A stretch of DNA of 29,225 bases from a virus. The position numbers were made by a program, and so were the translations under genes. Shown here in pieces: positions 1 to 8,479 of the stretch. A model generated the notes under the pieces. It had not been told where the DNA came from. It was given only the letters and a program-made list of their open reading frames with translations, and did not search any database. Within the stretch, counting starts at the first letter, position 1, and every line of letters begins with the position of its first letter. The stretch spans positions 1 to 29,225 of the IMG/VR virus record IMGVR_UViG_3300042321_000162. One strand, written 5' to 3'.

Positions 1-1873
1 CGCCTGAATTGTTGGCAAGCAAAATAATGGCGTACATGCCAGCAGGCAAGACTTGTGAAATTGTGATCTCTTTAGTGCCAGATGACTCTAGACCCAAAGC
101 GCCAGCGTCTAGCACTCGCGTTGTAGGGATGCCGTTTTCCATACGGTAAACGCCAAGGTACGCAAACACGCCAGCCGTGCCAGTTGTGACATTGCAACCG
201 ATCTTTGTCCACAACTGTTGCTGACGCACAACGAATGGCGTGGCGTACATGATGTTTGCTGAAATAGCCAAAGTACCAGAGGCTGCGGGGGTTAGCGCTT
301 CACCAGCGTAGTAGCGACCAACTGCATAACCACCATAGTCAAACACATCAAACGCGCCTGGGTTATCGCGGAAAATCTGCGAGATGGACGCTTGGTTAGG
401 CGTAACGAAAATCGCTTGGCCAGATGTCCAACTGTTGCCGTTCATCTGGTTGTCGTTGACTGTGATGTACTGAGGGCCAGAAGCCGTGCCGTAGAAGTAC
501 ACAGCAGCGTAAGCATCGCTTGCGGGAGCCCACATGTTGTTGCCAACGATCAAGATGTAGCGCGGCTGGTTAGGGCTTGCGGTCAGTGAGATAAATCCAA
601 CACAGCTTGCGTTAGGGAACGAGGCGCTGTCGCGTCTTGGGTTATACAAAGTATTACCCGTGATCGTGGCGTATTGCACATCGGTCAATGAAATGCAGTC
701 GCTATCGGTGTCGCCAATAAAGTTACCGCTGATTGTGTGGAAGCCGCCACCAACTTCAATACCAGACGCAGAAATGTACTTCTTGGTCTGGCCGCTGATC
801 CAGTTGTTAGAAATGACGTTGTTGCTGCCGGTCATAAAAATGCCCGACTCTTTGTTGCTCGACAAGTAATTACCAATGATCGACAGGCGGTTGCCATTGG
901 CGTACATGGCCGACCAGTTGTTGTTGTTAAAGTTACACTCAGTAACGCTCACATCAAACGATATGGTGGTGTCGCCTGCTGGCCCCATCCACAACGCTGC
1001 GCCACCCTCAATGATGACGCTATCACTTCCGCACTCAGTAAACGAGCAACTTGACACAACTGCGGCCAAACAACCCGCCAAGGCCAGACCAATGTATTGC
1101 ACGTTGAAAACTTGGCAATTGGTAATGTGTAAATCATTAACCTTGCCAAACGACACCAACTCAGCCGTGCGCGAACCTAAGTTGTTACCATCAAAGCGGA
1201 TATTGCTAATGCTAATACCAACATCTGTGTAAGAGTAAGCCGTGCCAGATTGGTTAGGGTTCTTCAATAGCGCAGTTGACGCGCCCAGAGTACCCTTGGC
1301 TTTGATAATAGAAGTTGTAGGCGAATCGCCATACATGTTTGTGCCGCTATAGATTGTCAGGCCTGTGCAAAGGTATGTGCCGTTGGGGACATACAAGGAC
1401 TTGCCAGCAGCCGCAGTCAACGCGTTTTGGAATGCTGTCGTGTCATCTGTCGTGCCGTCACCCGTAGCGCCAAAGTCTTTAACGCTCAATGTCTGGCGAA
1501 GTTTAGCCTGCACAGTCGTTGTGACTGCGCCAGTGCCAGACGGTGTGTAACCGACCAAAGACGAACCAGTTGCACCAGACAAAGTTGTAATAAACGCATC
1601 AATTGATGTGATGTTGTCAACTGTCCAAATCTCGGTGTCTGTAGATGTGGTCAGTTTAAATTTGTATGAGCCAGAGCCAAGCCACACATTAGCTTCGCCA
1701 CGCGAATCCAAGATGATTGGGTTGGTGTTGGCAGTTACACCAGCCGAGTCAACATAAGTCGTCAGGGGCGTTGTCGTGCCAGCTTGGTATGTGTAGAGTT
1801 TGCCGCCAACTAGCAAGTCACCGCTAGACGCAAAGAACTGTAGTTTTGGGCTGGGGGATAGCATTGCAGTCAT
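1..1873 (-). CDS. Tailspike with beta-helix pectate-lyase-like fold (3' end outside window)
   Basis: About 624 residues are visible and the C-terminus lies beyond the left edge. The reading frame is open from an ATG at 1873, preceded by AAGGAAAAAC as ribosome site; a second ATG three codons later is possible. Residues about 10-90 (FFASSGDLLVGGKLYTYQAG, then DSRGEANVWLGSGSYKFKL) resemble the head-binding N-terminal domains of podovirus tailspikes. Residues 131-152 (VKDFGATGDGTTDDTTAFQ) are the hallmark start of the Pectate_lyase_3 family, followed by Asn/Gly-rich coils typical of a right-handed parallel beta-helix. By family, such proteins form trimers on the tail and bind or cleave surface polysaccharide. 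The gene begins 8 bp after the S74 fibre gene, so the two host-contact proteins are probably co-expressed. Whether it is a lyase, hydrolase or only a binder cannot be told here. Confidence 0.9.
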   Translation of the reverse strand, partial: MTAMLSPSPKLQFFASSGDLLVGGKLYTYQAGTTTPLTTYVDSAGVTANTNPIILDSRGEANVWLGSGSYKFKLTTSTDTEIWTVDNITSIDAFITTLSGATGSSLVGYTPSGTGAVTTTVQAKLRQTLSVKDFGATGDGTTDDTTAFQNALTAAAGKSLYVPNGTYLCTGLTIYSGTNMYGDSPTTSIIKAKGTLGASTALLKNPNQSGTAYSYTDVGISISNIRFDGNNLGSRTAELVSFGKVNDLHITNCQVFNVQYIGLALAGCLAAVVSSCSFTECGSDSVIIEGGAALWMGPAGDTTISFDVSVTECNFNNNNWSAMYANGNRLSIIGNYLSSNKESGIFMTGSNNVISNNWISGQTKKYISASGIEVGGGFHTISGNFIGDTDSDCISLTDVQYATITGNTLYNPRRDSASFPNASCVGFISLTASPNQPRYILIVGNNMWAPASDAYAAVYFYGTASGPQYITVNDNQMNGNSWTSGQAIFVTPNQASISQIFRDNPGAFDVFDYGGYAVGRYYAGEALTPAASGTLAISANIMYATPFVVRQQQLWTKIGCNVTTGTAGVFAYLGVYRMENGIPTTRVLDAGALGLESSGTKEITISQVLPAGMYAIILLANNSG

Positions 1874-1881
1874 GTTTTTCC

Positions 1882-3390
1882 TTAAAGTGCGGCGATGACA
1901 AAAGCCAATAATTCTTCGTAACGCACGCCTAAACGAGTTTTGGAAGTTCCATCTAGTGTAGTCCATGTGTCACTGCAAAACAAACCATATTTATAGGGAT
2001 CCAGACCTTCCGCAACGAAAGCATCATGGACATCTTGTGCGATCACGCCAACGTGGATTCGCGCTCCGTCGCCCTTTTCGGCGACTGAATCATTGAACTT
2101 AAACTTACGAATCAAGCCCTTGATGCGTTTGGCCACGGCCAACTCAGCAGCGCTTAGTTCTTCAATCTGTTGTTTTTCGTTGCCGTCCGATGTCTGGATT
2201 GTGCCATTAACAGCGTACACGGCTGTCCAGCGCTGTGGGCCAGTGCCAAGGCTGTAAGAAGCGTCGGCAAAAGGACGGAAAGAAACAGAATCACCCACAT
2301 ATCGGGCGGTTCCTGGATAAGTTACCCCGTCAGCCAATACAACGCCACTAACGCCGCCGACAACGGCGTATGCGCTGCTTTCACCAAAATAAGCATTACT
2401 TGCTGAAATGCCGTCAGAAGTAGCATAAGTGATGCCAAGGAATTGATTGGTATAACTGGTAAAAGATTTTTGCCCGCTGATTGTTTGATTGGCGGTTGTT
2501 GTAACAATCCCCGCGCCAGTCAAAGAACTGCTACCAGTGCCGCCGTAAGCCGTGCCAATAACTGAGCCATTCCAAGTGCCGCTAGTGACTGTGCCGCTAA
2601 CGGCCAAGTTGACGGTGTGCATACTGCTCCAGCGCTGGGATCCAGTGCCGCAACTGTAAGTTGCATCTACATAAGGGCGCCAAGAAACCGAGTCACCTAC
2701 ATAGCGGCCAGTGCCAGGAAAAGTTGAGCCACTAGCCAACACAACACCGTTAACACCGCCAATTGTGGCATACGCAGCATTTTCACCAAAGTATGCGTTA
2801 CTGCCTGATCCACCGTCCGATGTGGCATAGGTAAGACCAAGGAACTGGCTAGTGGGGCTGGTAAAAGACTTTTGGCCTGTAATGACTTGGCTGTCTGAGA
2901 TTGTGACAATGCCAGCGCCAGTTAAAGAGGTAGAGCCAGTGCCACCATTGGCCACAGGAAGCGCCGTTCCGCTGTAGGTAATAGCGATAGTGCCCGCCGT
3001 GGTGATCGGCACGCCAGAGACGCTTAAAAACGAAGGGACTGTGGCGTCAACGCTAGTGACTGTGCCTACTCCAATAGCAGCAGGGGGTGCATTGTTAAAA
3101 TAGTCAGGCGCCGACACCAAAGACGTTGGCGCGGCATTACTAAAATAGTCTGGCGAAGAAATCGGCTGCACTGGCGGCGTTAGGCCAAAGGCTTGTGCCA
3201 AGGCCAGTTCAACCAAGTTCTGATGTGATGGTGGGCCAACTTGGATGTCGTCCAGCGTAATCTGGTTGTTGCCACTACCAGTCAGCGTGAACAAATTTAA
3301 AAGAAAGCGATACCATTCACGCGAAATCAAGCCCGTGTTGGGGTCAATGAAAGGAACCCGTAAGGCGGGGATTTGCGTGACATTAAGCAT
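1882..3390 (-). CDS. Tail fibre with C-terminal S74 intramolecular chaperone
   Basis: 502 residues from the ATG at 3390, which overlaps the gp10 stop by 8 bp as in coupled translation; a longer version from 3429 would overlap more. The N-terminus (IPALRVPFIDPNTGLISREW) is of a kind seen on podovirus fibre-like proteins and may attach to the virion. The middle contains VANGGTGSTSLTGAGIVT-type repeats and a tandem duplication of about 110 residues (FLGLTYATSD...GRYVGDSVSWRP and FLGITYATSD...ARYVGDSVSFRP). The last ~102 residues begin SDGNEKQQIEEL and contain GVIAQDV, features of Peptidase_S74. In that family the domain helps fibre trimerisation and then cuts itself off next to the conserved Ser. 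Inference: a second receptor-binding protein next to the tailspike. Confidence 0.88.
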   Translation of the reverse strand: MLNVTQIPALRVPFIDPNTGLISREWYRFLLNLFTLTGSGNNQITLDDIQVGPPSHQNLVELALAQAFGLTPPVQPISSPDYFSNAAPTSLVSAPDYFNNAPPAAIGVGTVTSVDATVPSFLSVSGVPITTAGTIAITYSGTALPVANGGTGSTSLTGAGIVTISDSQVITGQKSFTSPTSQFLGLTYATSDGGSGSNAYFGENAAYATIGGVNGVVLASGSTFPGTGRYVGDSVSWRPYVDATYSCGTGSQRWSSMHTVNLAVSGTVTSGTWNGSVIGTAYGGTGSSSLTGAGIVTTTANQTISGQKSFTSYTNQFLGITYATSDGISASNAYFGESSAYAVVGGVSGVVLADGVTYPGTARYVGDSVSFRPFADASYSLGTGPQRWTAVYAVNGTIQTSDGNEKQQIEELSAAELAVAKRIKGLIRKFKFNDSVAEKGDGARIHVGVIAQDVHDAFVAEGLDPYKYGLFCSDTWTTLDGTSKTRLGVRYEELLAFVIAAL

Positions 3391-4912
3391 TGGTTGCGCT
3401 CGCGTGTAGTTCAGCGCCCATAATAGCAATTTGGATTGGGTCAGTGCCTGACAACTCGTAGACCCTGTCGCGCAGTTTCAATGTCATGCCAAGGCGACGC
3501 CAAAAGATACGAGTGCCGTAAGCACCCACGGCGCCACCGCTAGACCAATGTTCGTTTGACCATGTGTGGCCACCGTCATCTGACCAACGCAGCATGAACT
3601 CAGGCGCTTTGTTAACTGTTGCCGAGCCTGCGGTTTCGTCAATCAAATACTCATCATTTTCAGTAATCAGTAAGTCGCCCGACTCAGTAGTTAGGTATTG
3701 AGCAATGATCGACGCAGTGCCAACTAAATAGTGACCAGCCTGCGCGTCAAGTTGCAAAGTGTGGTGCGCTGAACGGTTTAGGTTGTTTTGCCCTGTCGGT
3801 AGCGCACGCCATGAGCGTAGCCACTTTTGAATCTGACCATCGTCTGAGTAAACATCAAGGTCAAACGCATAGATGTTGCCGTTGGCGTAGTCGCCCACAA
3901 CGACTTCGCTGTTAAACGCCATCTGGCAGTTTGACCAGTGACGTGTGAAGTAACCGTTGTCAAAGCCAGCACGCTCATGCCAAGCCTGAGTAGCCACATC
4001 GTACACCCAAGTGGCGTTGGCTGATGGGAAAGTCAGCACATAAAAGGCGTGGCCGTCTTGTTGGTATGTGTAAGCAATTGCGTCAGAGATGTTGCCGTAC
4101 TCTTGAATCTGCCATTCAATCGCATGGGTAGAAACCCTAACACCCGTATAACCATTAGCACGATAAACAATACCACGGCCACGGGCATCAGCACCAAGCC
4201 AAAACAGACCGTTATCCAGTTTTGCAACCGAGTAGGGGGCTATGCAACCGATCTCGTTAAATGCGCCTTGGATGCGTTGTAATGGGAAGTCAGGCGTGCC
4301 TGCGTCGTACCAAACTTCAACCGAGTTAGTTCCAAACAGCCAAGCCTCGCGGTGATCAACAATCAACGCCACCAAGCCGTCTGGCGCACCTTCAGCGCTT
4401 GCAAAGTCAAGCGGGTCAACGGATGTGCCGTCCAACAAAGAAGTCACCCAAATTTGTTGGCTGTCAGGTGGATTAAAAACAAAGTAGCCGTCTAGATAAC
4501 CCACGGTCACAGCGCCTGGGAAGTCTGGGTCAGAAATCTGCACAAACTGGCCAGTCTGCGTGTTGTAGATAAAACCGCTTGGGTTGCAAGCAATAAAAAT
4601 CTGAACACCATTGTCAGACATACTGACAGGGCCTGTGCCATTAACCGTGCCAAGCGCGGTGTATGTCCAGTCTTTGTTGATCTGATAAAACGTCTGGTCA
4701 GACACAGCGTAACCGTATTCGCCAAGTGTCCACAGACCGCGAACAGGGCCAGAGCCTACAGTGGCCAGTTTACGAAGGCCAGGCGCTCGTTGAAGGTACG
4801 CCGCCTCTTTGCCGCCTTCGGGAATAGCCTCGGGGAACAGATTCACCATGCGGTTGTCGGCAGCGTTGACGCTGCGTGCAACGTAACTGCTGCCAAGAAT
4901 CGGCGTCTTCAT
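3383..4912 (-). CDS. P22 gp10-like packaged-DNA stabilization / tail hub protein
   Basis: 509 residues, close to the 472 of P22 gp10. It begins MKTPILGSSYVARSVNAADN and continues RMVNLFPEAIPEGGKEAAYLQ, the typical opening of the Phage_stabilise (gp10) family. The rest is rich in beta strands and aromatic blade-like segments (VEVWYDAGTPDFPLQRIQG, RGIVYRANGYTGVRVSTHAI), which agrees with a propeller-like hub. By family it attaches below gp4, closes the filled head and provides the platform for needle and tailspikes. The ATG overlaps the gp4-like stop by one base (TAATG), so it is probably translated by reinitiation. Confidence 0.9.
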   Translation of the reverse strand: MKTPILGSSYVARSVNAADNRMVNLFPEAIPEGGKEAAYLQRAPGLRKLATVGSGPVRGLWTLGEYGYAVSDQTFYQINKDWTYTALGTVNGTGPVSMSDNGVQIFIACNPSGFIYNTQTGQFVQISDPDFPGAVTVGYLDGYFVFNPPDSQQIWVTSLLDGTSVDPLDFASAEGAPDGLVALIVDHREAWLFGTNSVEVWYDAGTPDFPLQRIQGAFNEIGCIAPYSVAKLDNGLFWLGADARGRGIVYRANGYTGVRVSTHAIEWQIQEYGNISDAIAYTYQQDGHAFYVLTFPSANATWVYDVATQAWHERAGFDNGYFTRHWSNCQMAFNSEVVVGDYANGNIYAFDLDVYSDDGQIQKWLRSWRALPTGQNNLNRSAHHTLQLDAQAGHYLVGTASIIAQYLTTESGDLLITENDEYLIDETAGSATVNKAPEFMLRWSDDGGHTWSNEHWSSGGAVGAYGTRIFWRRLGMTLKLRDRVYELSGTDPIQIAIMGAELHASATNA

Positions 4913-5625
4913 TAGTAGTTACCCGCATAGATGTTGAAGCGCTGGCGGTTGGCCACCAAAGCGTAGGGCAGTGCCATCACATCGTCTGGGTTGTTGATGC
5001 GCTTCAAATTACGCTTAGAAGTCATGGCGATGCGCTGCACTTGTGGGCTTGGCTCAACGCCAAACTCAGGAGCAAATTCCATGGCCAAGTTGTAGGTGAA
5101 GGCACGCAGATAGCCAGGCGGGAAGTTCAGTTGCGTGTCAAGCGTTGCGGGTTGCGTCAACTCTTGCACAGAGATAAAATGCCACTCAAGCGTTTGAGTA
5201 GGCATTGGGTAAACATACATTTCCGCATTTGGGTATGTCATGTTTACAAAGATAACTTGCGGGAATGTCGATGTGACATTCTTAACAGCAATACCGTCGT
5301 ACTGCTGTTGATTGATAAATTTGATACCGTAAGAAACGCCGCTTGGCGCTTTGAAATATGTCGCGTCGTCAAACAACACGGGGCGGTTGCCGACAAAGTC
5401 ACCAGTTGGGCCAAGCGTGCGCTTGATCTGGCTTGATGGCCAGTTAAAAACTTGATCTTGAGTGCAGAACACAGACAAACGCTCTGTGTTCCACGACTCA
5501 ATCATCTGGTTCATCGCCATCAAAGCGTCGTTGGACATGGATGCGGAAGGCGTCTCGCCTTCGGCCAGTATACCTAGCAGTCGCAATGCTCGGTTGATTT
5601 GCTCGCCAGCGGTATACGTTGCCAT
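4912..5625 (-). CDS. P22 gp4-like tail accessory factor (head-completion protein)
   Basis: 237 residues from the ATG at 5625, with GAAGGAG seven bases upstream; a TTG six bases earlier in frame is less likely. Motifs such as MATYTAGEQINRALRLLGIL, ALMAMNQMIESWNTERL and PPGYLRAFTYNLAMEFAPEF are typical of the P22 gp4 / Sf6 gp4 family. The C-terminal helix-rich part carries the conserved LNFPPGY...A.ELAPE-like region. By family, gp4 multimers bind the portal after packaging and seal the head, and gp10 then binds gp4; the gene order gp4-gp10 is the same here. It is longer than P22 gp4 (166 residues). Confidence 0.88.
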   Translation of the reverse strand: MATYTAGEQINRALRLLGILAEGETPSASMSNDALMAMNQMIESWNTERLSVFCTQDQVFNWPSSQIKRTLGPTGDFVGNRPVLFDDATYFKAPSGVSYGIKFINQQQYDGIAVKNVTSTFPQVIFVNMTYPNAEMYVYPMPTQTLEWHFISVQELTQPATLDTQLNFPPGYLRAFTYNLAMEFAPEFGVEPSPQVQRIAMTSKRNLKRINNPDDVMALPYALVANRQRFNIYAGNY

Positions 5626-5627
5626 GT

Positions 5628-5822
5628 TCAAACTCCTTCGATTGTTTCCTCTACCGGCTTAGACCGGCGGCGCTTAATCTCCAACGTGTTCACCACGGGA
5701 GCCGCTTGTTCAGGCGTGTCTGGATTGTAGCGCGTCCAGCCATTTCTTTCATCTGCTTCGGCCTCAAGTTCCATGGTGGCAACTTTAGCGCCGTGAACAG
5801 GGTGAATCATTGTAATGTTCAT
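5628..5822 (-). CDS. Small protein of unknown function upstream of gp4
   Basis: 64 residues (MNITMIHPVHGAKVATMELE...KRRRSKPVEETIEGV). The ATG at 5822 is chosen because a longer reading frame upstream runs into the preceding gene; there is no clear Shine-Dalgarno, and an in-frame ATG four codons on (5810) is an alternative. The sequence has an HPVHGAKVA start, an acidic centre with NGWTRYNPDTPEQ, and a basic KRRR patch. Its stop is two bases before the gp4-like start. Its position between head and tail-completion genes suggests a virion or assembly role, but no domain is recognised. Confidence 0.6.
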   Translation of the reverse strand: MNITMIHPVHGAKVATMELEAEADERNGWTRYNPDTPEQAAPVVNTLEIKRRRSKPVEETIEGV

Positions 5823-5828
5823 ATTAGG

Positions 5829-5849
5829 AAGGGGGTGATTAGCCCCCTT
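5829..5849 (-). terminator. GC-rich hairpin in the late transcript (weak terminator or processing site)
   Basis: AAGGGGG and CCCCCTT pair around a 7-base loop, located between the stop of the 135-aa gene (5854) and the start of the 64-aa gene (5822). On the transcribed minus strand the stem is followed by CCTAAT and not by a run of U, so full Rho-independent termination is doubtful. It could lower downstream expression or protect the 3' end of the coat-region transcript. Confidence 0.4.
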
Positions 5850-5853
5850 TGGT

Positions 5854-6261
5854 TTAGCTTTCGCCGTGGATAACGCAGAAGTTAATAACAACAGCTTCAG
5901 ACAGCGTGCCGCCTGAAATGTTGCGCAATGTGATGCTGACAGAGCCTGTTGCCAATGAATTGGCAAACACGTTGTAAGAACCGGCAGTCGCTTGACCACC
6001 AGAAATTGTCAAAATCACAGTGTCGTTAGCGCTAATAGCGCTGTTGTTCAAAGTGAATGTAGCGTTAGTGGCGGTTGCCAAAGACGCATTATTCATTGTG
6101 ATGCGGCCCATAGACTTGTTCAGCGTGACCGCTGTTGACTTGTCTGTAGCCTGCGTCACAGTGCCTTGAGCCGCAGCAGCGTAGCCGATTTCATCGGTTG
6201 CGTACATTGTGCTGAATTCGGGATCCAGATATGCAACGCCGGTAGCTTTGGTATTTGACAT
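5854..6261 (-). CDS. Decoration/head-fibre-like small virion protein (unknown function)
   Basis: 135 residues, ATG preceded by TTAAGGAAAAACT. The N-terminal third (MSNTKATGVAYLDPEFSTMY) is followed by a Thr/Ser/Ala-rich beta-strand region ending FTLNNSAISANDTVILTISG and SLATGSVSITLRNISGGTLS before EAVVINFCVIHG. This SITLRN-GG-LSEAV-(I/L)NF ending occurs in small proteins near coat genes of many tailed phages. Inference: a beta-sandwich protein on the capsid surface. It lies just downstream of a strong terminator-like hairpin, so it may be made in lower amounts than the coat. A function is not proven by sequence. Confidence 0.65.
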   Translation of the reverse strand: MSNTKATGVAYLDPEFSTMYATDEIGYAAAAQGTVTQATDKSTAVTLNKSMGRITMNNASLATATNATFTLNNSAISANDTVILTISGGQATAGSYNVFANSLATGSVSITLRNISGGTLSEAVVINFCVIHGES

Positions 6262-6270
6262 AGTTTTTCC

Positions 6271-6293
6271 TTAAAAATAGGGGCCGAAGCCCC
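6271..6293 (-). terminator. Rho-independent terminator or attenuator between capsid-region genes
   Basis: Read on the minus strand: GGGGC, the stable TTCG tetraloop, GCCCC, then TATTTTT. This is a compact intrinsic terminator with a C(UUCG)G loop. It lies between the 131-aa and 135-aa genes, immediately before the ribosome site of the latter. With no new promoter evident behind it, partial read-through would set the ratio of coat to downstream tail proteins. Confidence 0.72.
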
Positions 6294-6300
6294 TTTGGGA

Positions 6301-6696
6301 TTAGGAAATGCGGTATGCAGTCCAAGCACCGTCGCCGGTTTTACGGGCGCGGAAGTGAGCAGAAGTAGACAGGGCAACAGCGGCAGCGCCGACAATTGTC
6401 CAGCCAGTGCCAACTGCCAGCGTAACAGCATCTGCGCCGTCAGTATTGACGACGAAGAAGTCGAACGCTGCGTTAACTTTCTGAGCGCTGCTGATGCTTG
6501 CTTCCAAGTCAGCAACTGTAGGCAAAGTCAAGTTGCCGGCAGTGCCGTTGAAAGTAAACAAACCATTTGCCAACTGAGCCGCTGTAGCGGTAGCGGCAGC
6601 AGTCAACGCTGTAGGAGCGCCTTGCACGAACAGTTGTGCTTCACCGACGTTACCGTCGCCGAGTTGATAACCGCCTGCACCATTAGGTAATGCCAT
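6301..6696 (-). CDS. Small virion-associated protein downstream of coat (unknown function)
   Basis: 131 residues (MALPNGAGGYQLGDGNVGEA...GAWTAYRIS), with AAAGGAAAATTATC before the ATG. The composition is low in charge and rich in Ala, Thr and Gly. The central AAQLANGLFTFNGTAGNLTL and the end FDFFVVNTDGADAVTLAVGT followed by GWTIVG suggest beta strands. Proteins with this SAQ-VN-AFDFFVVN pattern are repeatedly found beside P22-like coat genes. Inference: decoration or head-fibre subunit. The next gene downstream has a similar style but no clear sequence identity. Confidence 0.65.
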   Translation of the reverse strand: MALPNGAGGYQLGDGNVGEAQLFVQGAPTALTAAATATAAQLANGLFTFNGTAGNLTLPTVADLEASISSAQKVNAAFDFFVVNTDGADAVTLAVGTGWTIVGAAAVALSTSAHFRARKTGDGAWTAYRIS

Positions 6697-6724
6697 GATA
6701 ATTTTCCTTTAAAAGAATTACTAA

Positions 6725-7933
6725 TTAACCCCAGAGGCGGCAGGCCATCTGTGGACGAATGGCGCTGTAGCCATACAAAACGTCGATACGGCAAGGCATA
6801 CGATCGTTGTTGATGTCGTACTGACGAACAACGCGCAAGCTGATACCGTTGTGAACAGCGCGGGCAGCCATGTCAACACCTTGAGGCAACAACAAGTCAG
6901 CGGTCGCAAATGTGATCGCATCTTTGTGGTAAACCAAGTTTTGAGCGTATTGGCTGGATGCTGCACCAACGAACACAACAGCTTTGCCAGAAGCAGGGAA
7001 GCTGTCCACAGTTGCCAAGGCATTTGCAGAAGTGTAGATAGGAGCAACAGTGATGTTACCTTCGCCGCTTGAACCCAAAGTCACGTTTGCAGTAGCAACG
7101 AACTGGAACAAAGAGCCAGTAGATTCACGAGTCTGTGGGTTGACAGCATAGCAGTCAGCCACGGTGAACACATCGCCAATCTTCACAGTGCCAGCGTTAC
7201 CAGCGCCAGTGATAGCGATAGTTGTAGCGCCTTGTGTAGACACAGAAGCAGACAAAGTGCCGCCAGTAGCAGTGCGTGAGCCAGTTGTGAACTGCTTGAT
7301 AGACTGAGACATGTTGACTTCGTCAAAGCCCAACACACCAGTGCCCATCATGCCGTTCTTGAACTGCTTGCTGATGGTGTCTGTAGGATTGAACAGACCC
7401 TTCATGCCTTCAACCAAACCAGCGTTAGCGGCTGGGTTGACGGTGGCGTAACGGGGGTTCATCACAGCGGCGTTTTCGTTCAGCTTCTGCTGGGCTTGGA
7501 GCAAGACCAAAGAAGTAGAAGGAGTTGTGCCAGGTGTGCCGACAGAGTTACCAATGTTGAGGTAAGCGTTAGCCACATCAGCGTCGATAGAAGATGCCAA
7601 CTGGCTGATACGAGGCTTCAACACACGCTCTGCGAAGTCATCCAATTGCATGGTCAATTCAGCAGATGTGAAGTTGACACCGATGTGCTTTTGGCTGGCA
7701 ACGGTCAAAGTGGTGAACTGTTCGTTGTCGTCTTGAACTTGCAAGGCAGCACCGTCAGTTACCAAAGCGCGGTCGGGTAAACGGATACGCAGTGTGGAGC
7801 CAATTTTAGCGCCTTCAACTGCGAAAGAATCGTCATATTGACGGTTCACGTTACGGGTGATCACAAGGTTGTTTTCAAGGATCTCTAAAGCCTTCCTTGT
7901 GATCATGTCAATCGTCAGAATACTGTTACTCAT
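6725..7933 (-). CDS. Major capsid protein, P22 coat-like
   Basis: 402 residues against 430 in P22 gp5. Family features visible: the N-terminus MSNSILTIDMITRKALEILE with NNLVITRNVNRQYDDSFA, then KIGSTLRIRLPDRALVTDGA, VNFTSAELTMQLDDFAERVL, and the end GISLRVVRQYDINNDRMPCR followed by IDVLYGYSAIRPQMACRLWG. These agree with the P22_CoatProtein family, whose HK97 fold carries an inserted I-domain; residues ~220-300 here are beta-rich and could hold that insertion. AGGAAACTATC precedes the ATG. It assembles the icosahedral shell with the scaffold encoded upstream. An HNH gene separates coat from scaffold, which is unusual for this otherwise tight pair. Confidence 0.95.
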   Translation of the reverse strand: MSNSILTIDMITRKALEILENNLVITRNVNRQYDDSFAVEGAKIGSTLRIRLPDRALVTDGAALQVQDDNEQFTTLTVASQKHIGVNFTSAELTMQLDDFAERVLKPRISQLASSIDADVANAYLNIGNSVGTPGTTPSTSLVLLQAQQKLNENAAVMNPRYATVNPAANAGLVEGMKGLFNPTDTISKQFKNGMMGTGVLGFDEVNMSQSIKQFTTGSRTATGGTLSASVSTQGATTIAITGAGNAGTVKIGDVFTVADCYAVNPQTRESTGSLFQFVATANVTLGSSGEGNITVAPIYTSANALATVDSFPASGKAVVFVGAASSQYAQNLVYHKDAITFATADLLLPQGVDMAARAVHNGISLRVVRQYDINNDRMPCRIDVLYGYSAIRPQMACRLWG

Positions 7934-7956
7934 GATAGTTTCCTATTTAAAAAAGT

Positions 7957-8472
7957 TCAAACATTTTGATGAGGACAAACGCCACCGTTCTTGTGTTTGC
8001 CAACTTGACAGTTCATACATAATACTTGATAACCATTTGGAAAGTTGTTCTTGCGAAGCCAGTTGTAGAAAGCAGAGCCGCCACCACTGTATTTGCCTGA
8101 TTTTCTTTCTTCAGCACCATTATTATTTATATGGTCAATTGACAAAAACATTCGTTCTTTCTCGTTACAGCAACTACATATATAACCGCCATAGGCGCTA
8201 TAAACTTCATCTCTGCACCGGTCTTGATTACGCTTGGTTTTTTCAGATTCAGCAGCCCGTAATGCAGCTACTTCTTCTGGCGTTCCATTTGCAATCTTCC
8301 GGTTACGGTGTTCACGTTTATGCTCACGGTCTTTTTCCCGATTTGCATTACGCCAATCCCGCATACGCTGATTGAACTTTTCCCGATTTCGTTCTCTATA
8401 TCTAGCAGCAGCTTCCCTGTTACGTTGCCGTTTCAGTTCTTCAACTGTTAAATCTAAATTGTCACTCCTCAT
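7957..8472 (-). CDS. HNH endonuclease (probable free-standing homing endonuclease)
   Basis: 171 residues. Residues 15-60 form a very basic, helical RER/REK-rich segment that could bind DNA. The C-terminal half is an HNH zinc-finger nuclease: CxxC at 99-102 (CSCC), SIDHINNNG with the probable general base His114, and LCMNCQVGKHKNGGVC with a second CxxC at 152-155 and His160. It sits alone between scaffold and coat, is more AT-rich and has more Lys/Arg/Asn than its neighbours, all of which points to a mobile intergenic homing gene. AGGAG lies 7 bases before the ATG but inside a long hairpin. A role in packaging, as for HNH proteins beside terminases, is less likely because of the position. Confidence 0.88.
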   Translation of the reverse strand: MRSDNLDLTVEELKRQRNREAAARYRERNREKFNQRMRDWRNANREKDREHKREHRNRKIANGTPEEVAALRAAESEKTKRNQDRCRDEVYSAYGGYICSCCNEKERMFLSIDHINNNGAEERKSGKYSGGGSAFYNWLRKNNFPNGYQVLCMNCQVGKHKNGGVCPHQNV

Positions 8473-8479
8473 TTTTGTT

